A stretch of 64,000 nt of DNA from Prostheceraeus crozeri. Lineage: Eukaryota; Platyhelminthes; Polycladida; Euryleptidae. Positions 28,601-37,600 of this stretch are shown piece after piece; positions within the stretch are counted from its first letter, which is position 1; every line of letters begins with the position of its first letter. The stretch is from positions 20,315 through 84,314 of the forward strand of contig CAJQUW010003481.1 of NCBI GenBank assembly GCA_907163375.1. Reading direction: 5' to 3'. The translations under genes were made by a program, and so were the position numbers. The notes under the pieces were generated by a model, which did no database searches, was not told the origin of the DNA, and saw only the letters and a program-made list of their open reading frames with translations.

Positions 28601-31600
28601 AAAATGTCGGTTGATTTGTGAACACCTTCTCTTATCACAAGAAGTTTGGATTAAAGATATGAAGGAGCCTCCTCTGTTCCCCCTGCACATGCAGACAGAT
28701 GCTCCAGGATTTACTTGCAATTTTGCTTTAATTAGCAACTATCTACATCCGGATAACTTACGAGAGCAGATAGAAGGTAGTTTCATTTCTAGATCTTCCA
28801 TGTCCCAAGTACCATCAGACTTAACTACCGTGCCGGCGTCGCTTTTCATCGTGAAATCTGAAAAGAAAAGGATAAAAACCACGTCAATGATTCCACATTC
28901 AGTACTTGAACAATATCGATGATGTAGAAAGGGATGTAAGTGAAGGCAATTGTCATCTCCAAGTTTTATCGACAGCTTATTGTTCCATTATTACTAAAAG
29001 CTGTATATGCACGTAGCATCTGTATATACACGGGCAGATAAAAGAAAGAAATACAATGAAGCTTACGTTTTGGAAATTTATTGTAATAATGATTATTCTT
29101 TTCGAAATACCGTTCACTTGAGTAATACGCGTCGCTTCCAATACTATAAATTCCAATCCACACCTGATTGAGGCGATGAAGTTTCCTGTGGAAGGGAGAA
29201 AGAACATCAGAAAAGATATCTTAGTGGAGTAATATGCAACTTTCATCGCGACTCCACATGCAATCAGTTTAACACGTGTGCTGGTGTGATATTTTACGGA
29301 CGTTGTTTACCATGACTGACAATTTTGCCACTACTATAATACGGCAAAACATGATGCATAATAAGGTTATTTGAAATATAGAGCTAATGAGCACAGTTAT
29401 GGGTCATGACATAGATAACACATAATTCTATGGTTACGATGCTTGCGAATCCATGACTCGAATATTAAAAATTAATATTAAAAATATTTCTTCTTTTCAA
29501 ATAGAATTTCATTTAATTATTTCAAAAATTCGAGCTTTATCTCATAAATGGCTTTCTGCATATCGTTCTCTAAGAAAAGTAATCACGTCACTTACCGTGA
29601 CTGGTGCAAAAATGACATGATGGTAATGAAGACAAAGCTACTATTCAATTATCCTTACTTTTGGTAAACGGATTGATTATAAACATCAATGATAAAGTCT
29701 TCAAACATGTGAAGGATCAAATTCAGCGGTAATAGTGATTCAGAAGCACAAGCTATAGAGTAAGTATGTTAGGTAGAGTGGTAACTCCGCATTTATTAAA
29801 TCCCCAATGTGTAAACACTTTCGATTTTATTAAATGAACTCGCGGTGAATACATTTGGAATTCTTGAGAGGTGTGAGAGATGCAAATTTTTGCAGTTTTC
29901 AAGAAATTACCACGGAATTGAGTTATCATGATAGTAATGCACAAGGAAATTGTATTATTCTATAGATCCTCCGTGTCATGACAGCCTTGGAGAGGCAATG
30001 TTTGTTAAATTGGCAACTCGATGACCTGCTATTGCTTTCATGCCGAACCTCAAGAGAATTTTCTTAAGCGTGATCATATCATAAGCAACCTGCCGCTGGT
30101 AGTGCAAAGTAACAGAATCAAGGACAATGGCTTCAATTAATTTTAAAGATGTAAATGGGTCCACATCACTATTCAGATTCAAGAAATGAAACATGAATCT
30201 AGTGAATAAAAAAAAACAGGCCGGTGTAAATTGAAGTGAAACTTGAAATTTCAGCCAAGAAAGCAAAATATGATTTCGACTTTTATCATGAAGACTTCCA
30301 TTGTAATACGGATCATGAAATTCCCTTGATGATCAGCTTGATTTCCGCTTAGTTAGGATGCTTGTCAGCAAATAGTCATTCCTTTTGATATCCAACTTGT
30401 TTCATGTTATTTCGGTGGTAACAAAACTGCTGCAATTGAGTTAGTTTCTGCCGAAGCGCATTGCATACCTTTACCCTCCTCTCTAAGACTTTACAGTTGC
30501 CAACAGTCGACTCATAGACTTTTAAGATTTGCAATTAGCAAGTTGGTGAAATTTTGACGGCCATTCATCAAATATCACTTAAAACGCACTACTGGCAAAT
30601 CGCTAGTGCTCCTCCAATAGTTAATAAATGCTATTTTTGCAAACACAATATAAATCTAAGATCTACAACATTATTCAACTAAGGATGCAACTCAATATTT
30701 AATTCTTCTACTTACATAGAATATAATCTGATACGAAGCTTCCAAGAATGGATGATTCTGTCATACGACTTATTTGCACGGCATTTATTAACTCATAATC
30801 CACGGATTCGAAAATGAAAGTGGGAAGTTTGCGTAGGATATCAGGACTTTAGAGACCAAGGAGTATATTAGAGCTTTACATGCAAAATCGTACAAGTTGG
30901 TGAGATTCTCATGTCAGGAGATTCCGTTTCATGCGGAGAATTCATTCTCAATACTGGAAACTCTTTTTTCAAGAGTAATTTTAAAGTTTTACTCAAATTC
31001 ACGCTATTATTAATTGTTTACTTGCTGTATTAAGCTTCCATTACAATACACTTCACATACTAGCAGATATAATTGTCGTAAATACGGACATACGACTGAT
31101 ATGTAGCTAATGCGACAGCAAAGGGCAGTAGCCTACGATAGCACGATGACCGAATCGGTGACTGCCGATAACCATGTAATGATACGACGTTAACCATGCA
31201 CGACCGACGAGAAACATGGCGAGATGTGAAATAGCAAATTTCCAATTTCAAAATCTTATAATAGCATCGAATGCCGATCAAAAGATTGTGATATGAAACA
31301 TCCATCTTCACATAAGTGCATGCATACTAGCTAGATAGTTGCATAATTAGCATTTGTTTATATAATAGTTAAAAATCCGCAGGTCTGAAGCAAAGAACCC
31401 ACAAGCGCCTAGAATTCTATAACTTTCTGAGAATATTGCGAGTATCATGAAATGAAACAAATATTACTTACATGAAATGTCTTACCACCTCTTGATCTGC
31501 TTCGGTTTGAACTTGTATCATGAGTGATCCCAATACTGAACGACAATGATCGGAAGCCTCATTGTAAGTCATCAGTTTCGTGGAAACACGGTAGCATAAA

Positions 31601-34600
31601 GCATTGATGTATACATAGCCCTTTGGACATGCTGAAAAAACATGCTGATTTCATGATCTTGATCATATCTAATTTTAGACATTAATCAGATTCAGAGTGT
31701 TAATGATTAATTAGTTAATAGAATCAAAACATCGCATTTAGGTCGTATTTACATGACACTTTTGCATCTTTCAGATAATTTTCGAATCCAAAAAACAGTT
31801 TTCTGTCTGATTTCATGTTTGAGACATACTCAAGAAATGATTACTCTGATTGGGTGACAGGGGTGCCTACTAGCCCCGAATGATGGATGAAGTCGTTCGC
31901 CTACGCATCTCACGACAGAGCAATCGCATCTGTGAGTCAGTAGGTGACTCATCAACACCCGGGATGACGTCAGGGAGCTGCTAGTACTGTCTATCATATT
32001 AATCAGAACTGTTCCTCCTCGAGGAGCACTTTCCGCGCTCCTGTATCAATGCATCACGCTCGCTGGATGTTGAAGGCAATTTAATCAATAAAAGTCTGGC
32101 TTTTCCGGTGCCACTTCAAAATGACTTCCCGAGAGAAGAAAGGCCTATGGGAGTCATGTTGTTTCATCGTTCTCGTTTACTTGGAGGTGTGGTTCACTGC
32201 ACCTGGTGCTATTCAAGCTCCGCGAAACTTTATTGTGCTACTGCGACACAAACCCCGCTATTTAAGCATCCACGATGGAGAAGCTGTAGCGACCTTCATG
32301 TCATCCTCCCAGGGGTTTATGGGCTTGGCCCTTTTGACGAAGAAGAGGCGATGAAGATGCGAATACTTGAGAGCAAGAAGCAGCCATTGGAGGATGAAAA
32401 CGACCAGTCTGTGATCCGTCTTCATGGAGAACAAATCCTTCTTTTCACGATGCACAAGAAGAACTCAGAAATTTGAACATTATTAACGATCACAAAGAGC
32501 GGGGAATAGCTTTCATCTAGGCATTTAACCAGACGCTGGCGAAAGTCGAAGAGCAGCTTGATTTCCTCCAGGAGGTTGCATCCTGTCATCGGCGCAACTT
32601 CCCGGACGCCAGGAAGAAGATACTGGACCAATCCCAGCGACAGTAAGCGAAGTGATGACTTTTGATTGTACAGCCTGTCTTCATTTTCGACAATATTTAA
32701 AGCAGGCTTACATGTATAAAATCCATGTTGTTAACAGCCGTGTGCGACACGTTATAGACTTCATAGAAGATGTAAATTTGATAATTGAAATTAAGAAATT
32801 CAAGAGACAAGTGAAATGCATTGGATGGACGTTCCTCGTAATAACAAAGCGTATACTTACGAAATAACTAAGTAGAGGGAAAGTTCATAAATCCAATGTC
32901 TGCGAACCTAATGGCATTTTCCTACATACCGAACTAAATTTAGGAAGTGTATTTGACAAAATTGAAATCTTGAATTTCATATTGGCCACGGTCCATCAAA
33001 AATGACTTTTTTCGAAAAAATGGGCAACTTCAAAGGCTGTGGACTACTTCTGATTTTTGAATTTAGCATAATATTTCGCATGGGTTCATTTCTTTAACCT
33101 AGTGGAACACATTTGGGGGGTAAGAGTAACGATATTCAAAACTTCGATTTTTAAGGCCCACCCTACTGTGCATGCGATCCACTATCAATATTCGTATGCG
33201 TCTTGGTGATTACAGAAAATATACTGAATATTTTCAAAAATGGTAAAAATTGCAATGACAAAGATCCGCTTGTTAAGAATATCATTTGAAAACAGCTACT
33301 CACAGTCCTCTCCACTTTCACAGAAACCGCACGTATGCTGGCAATCTCTCAACATTAATCGCGGATATGCATGGCACATTCCAATGTCACGATTTGATTT
33401 GCACTTATCTTTACTTAACACATCTGTGCAAGACATTTTAAGCTTGCAAATACCACAAAGTTCCGGACAATTGTTCCTTATTTGATTTTCATTGCATCTA
33501 GACTTCGATATTCCCTTGCATTTCAGCAAGTCGTTGCACGTAACCATTGATCTAAAATTGATACGAAATGGCGTCAGCGCGGTGAATCAAGTTGTTGTTA
33601 TTCACGAAAAGGGGCTTGAAATGAAGACATTTTAAAAGGGTTAAATACCATTTTAATACATTTCAACAATGCCACATTAGTCCAGTTGTTTGTCCAGGAA
33701 GTCTATTATTTGACGAGACTGGACAGGTGACCTATTGCGATATTGTTTTGCATCATTTTTACTTCATTTTTGTATTTTAAGAGTCTGTCGGTTGCTGATG
33801 ACCCAAGATCGATGCTAGGATAATGAAATGTCATCGAAGTACCTGTAATACTTGTCATTAAAATGTTCCTAGATTACTAGAGAAAGTGAGACGCATGTAA
33901 TCGAAGGTTTACTTACTTTTCGCCATTTCCTAAGGCAAAATTGAAGCCTGAAACAAAAAGAAATGCAGATGTAAAAATCTATCATGATAAATAATAATAA
34001 AATATACAGTCCGTTTCATAAAAAGTGGATCATCCTAAAATTTGACTGAATAAAACATAAGTATGATACAGAAAGCATTTTTCATGTTATTTCATGTCCC
34101 TAATATATTTAAATGTCCTTATATAATCTGATAAGCTATGATACAGTAACGGTTCTTAAGAAGCTAATATTTTGTGGCCCTACCCTTATTGTCAATGACA
34201 TTACCAATTCGTCTAGGCATTGATTCGATGATATCGTTGATTTTTGACTGATCTAACTTTCTCCACTCTCTTTTTAACAGTGACGTAAGTTGTGATACGC
34301 CATCTGTAGGTAGCAGTGAACGACGAACGTTACGTTTTAGAATACTCCATACATTTTCTATGGGATTCAGATCAGGAGAACGAGCTGGCCAAGATAATGT
34401 CCTAAGCCCTAATTGAGACTTGCATAAGTTGACTCTACTACTCCTGTGACACGTAGCATTATCATCCATAAATAACCAAGTCGATGGATCACCAAGTTGA
34501 TCTGTCATTTGGCCAATGTTCATTCGTAAAACATTCACATAGCGTTCAGAATTCATGGTTCCTTGCTGTATGTGAAGTTCAGAGCGGCCATTGGTCCAAA

Positions 34601-37600
34601 TGCCAGCCCAAATCAGTAGAGTCGCACCACCTTGTACCCGGGGACGATGTAAATGTCTCGGAATTTCCTGATCAGATTTTATCCATAATCTCAATCGACC
34701 ATCACTATCCTTCAGACGGACTGATGCCTCATCAGACCAGACAACCCGATCCCATTGATTTCGCCAGTGACAATGACTCATTGCCCATCTGAGACATCTT
34801 TTTGTATGCTGATCTGATAATTCGATCTGAGAGGGCCTCTTACAGCTCTTCAAATTCGATTCAACAAGTCTTCTACGAATAGTGGACTTAGAAATAGACG
34901 AGTCTAGTGCAGCCATCTCAGTTAACGAGAGACTTGGATCAACTTTAACAAATCTCAAAATTAGGCGGTCTCTACGTTTGGATGTTTTGCGTGGACGGCC
35001 AGAGCCCTCTTTACGACAGAGTCGAAAATCATCATTATGCCATCGATGCACATTTGTGTAAGGGACATTTAGTCGCTTGCTTGTAGCTCGCAAAGAAAAC
35101 CCTAGTTCTAGCAAGGCTGACACTTTGCCTTTTGTGAATGCGATCTTGTTATTGTTCATTTGTGCTTTGCATTGTTTTCAACCGGTAAGAGATAGATTTC
35201 TAGCTGAAAGCAATCAGGAGTGCTGCCAACACCACCGCAACGAAGTCAGGAAGCTATGGAACATGAAGTCCAGTTAATCACATGTAGCAGTTACATTATT
35301 GTTGATGAATAATGGTGTATACTGGCTCTGATTGACCGATTTTCTTTATTTTTGTTTTGCTTGATAGCTTTTGGCTTGTAGAACAACATATTACATAACA
35401 AAGGAAACAAATGTAATTTTATAAGAGTGAGGTATGATTTTGTGTAAAATGAAGATCAAATTATCTACTACTATTTTATCTATAACAGGAAAACAACTCA
35501 ATATTCATGCTTGAAATTTCCAACAATGATATTAGTAAGTACAACTGACATATCTTCCAAATTTCAGAGAAATCCGTTCAAGTTTGGCGGAGTTAGACAA
35601 AGTTGAAGTTAAGGCGATGTTTAAGGGTGATCCATTTTTTATGAAACAATCTGTACATGATGCAAGAGTGCTATTGTAAGCTGTCATGTTCTGTGTTTAT
35701 CCATTATGAAATATGTTCGAAGTCTGGGACGACCCTTCAAATCGAGGCAAATGGCAACAAAATGTGGGAAGCACAAAATGTGGGAAAATCATTGCTTTGA
35801 CTGACGTGCTCTCACGCACCCCTGTCACAATAATGTTTTTAGAACGACTTTGTCTCTGTTCGATTTCACCGCAGATATCCTCTGTAGATATCGCTGATAC
35901 ATTCGTGCTCTTTAAGATGTTAATTTCTGCTTGTTGCTGCAATAGTTGCTCTTTCAGGTTGAAAATGATATTTTCTAGAACCCTTATGGTCTCCATCATT
36001 TTAGTCATGTTCTTATTAACTTCATCTACTTTGCTCGTAATGCAAGCCGCCAGTTCATCTTTGTTTTCTTTCATCATGGACTTAAGTGCACCCACGGTAG
36101 CATCAGTTGCTGAGCTCGATCTTATACTTCGTTTAGGTGACATAGCTAATTCGATACCGCAGTGACGCAACTTAAAGATCGAAGCAGTTACCAGTCTGCA
36201 CAGTTGTATAACAAGTGTGACTAGTTCTTGACGCTAAGGTCACGTGATTATGGTATTGTCTATGATCGAAGCAGATCTACAAACCATAGATTTTTCCATG
36301 TCCATCATTGTACATAAGCAAGATATCAAGCTTCCATTCTAGTGTACTATTTTCTGCTTCTATGATCTGTACACAATGTCATGCATTAAATAGGATTCGA
36401 TTGGTGGCTTTCAATGCAGAAGTAATATTTGCACAATAATTTGATATTTAAGATAAGTGAGCTATGATATCACATTGCGGTGTTATTCAAATTAATCACT
36501 GTGAATATGCTAAATCTTCATGAATATAAATGACGACAACATCATTCGACAACTCCACATATATATCAACAGATGGACAAACAACAAAATGAATGTAATT
36601 GGCCTCTAAATACTCAGTAGTTTGATTTCACTGAAAATGGGAGATTTTCAAGTCATTGTTTCATGAGAGCTGACACTTTCCACGTTGCATAGATAGGTGC
36701 ATAGACGGTGCATAGATTTCATAGATCTTCAAAGTGTATGTAAAGATTATATCATGGCCAAATCTAGTTTAGCAGGTCTCAACAAGGGCAATTGCATGCA
36801 AACATCACGAGGGCGAAGCCATGATTTAACCATTTTAAACGGTTCAAACTGCTTGACATTGATTAACCAAGATACTTTTGATTTATAGAAATCCTAGTAA
36901 ACAGATGCCGGGGAATGATAGAAATCTGAGTAAACGGTCCCTCTCAAGCGTTCACGTTCCATATCGCTATCACAGAGATAGGAAAATTACATAGTAGAGT
37001 TAAACAGGCATGGTTTAATCAACATTTACATGATTACAAAACTGTCAACAGTGCAAGCCGAAAGGAGCAAATCATCGATCAAAGACAACTGAGACTCAGG
37101 TTTTATGCACCTTAATTTGAAATCCTAAGTGACCTTTTATTTGAGGGACAGACTTAATGATTTTAGTGTCAAGATTTTGGAAAACAGCTGGCTATTCTCT
37201 CGTATCTCTTAGAAAAACAGTTTTGTAAGATCGAGTATAAAAGACGGTGGACGCGGAAGTTATGCTAATTCATTAGTCAAAAGTCAAAAATGTTTATTTC
37301 CAAGAACATTGGAAAACAGGAGCATAATGCTCACATAATATCCACAAAAAACATAGTTTGATGGCAGAAAACAGCGTCCATTAACGGATAACCTTATGAA
37401 ATGGGCTGAAGATCATAAAACAGTACCATAACTGTTGTGTTGTGCTTTTATAATGTTGTCTCTGATCAAACATCACGTTGAACGCCAAATGTCAGTGATT
37501 TGCAAAAATCGTAATCCTTTTCTTCGAATTCATTCGTCAATATCTAAAGAGAATGACAACTATTAAGTCAACACAAGACACCAACAACCATAGAAATTGA

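Noticed and set aside
33304-33551. ShKT domains read as a peptide toxin gene
   Set aside because: They are exon 3 of a large multidomain gene, not a stand-alone precursor; ShKT is a common extracellular module.
34484-34792. Plus-strand 102-codon frame
   Set aside because: Antisense shadow of the Tc1 transposase.
35713-36165. Plus-strand 150-codon frame
   Set aside because: Antisense of the ORF1-like coiled coil.
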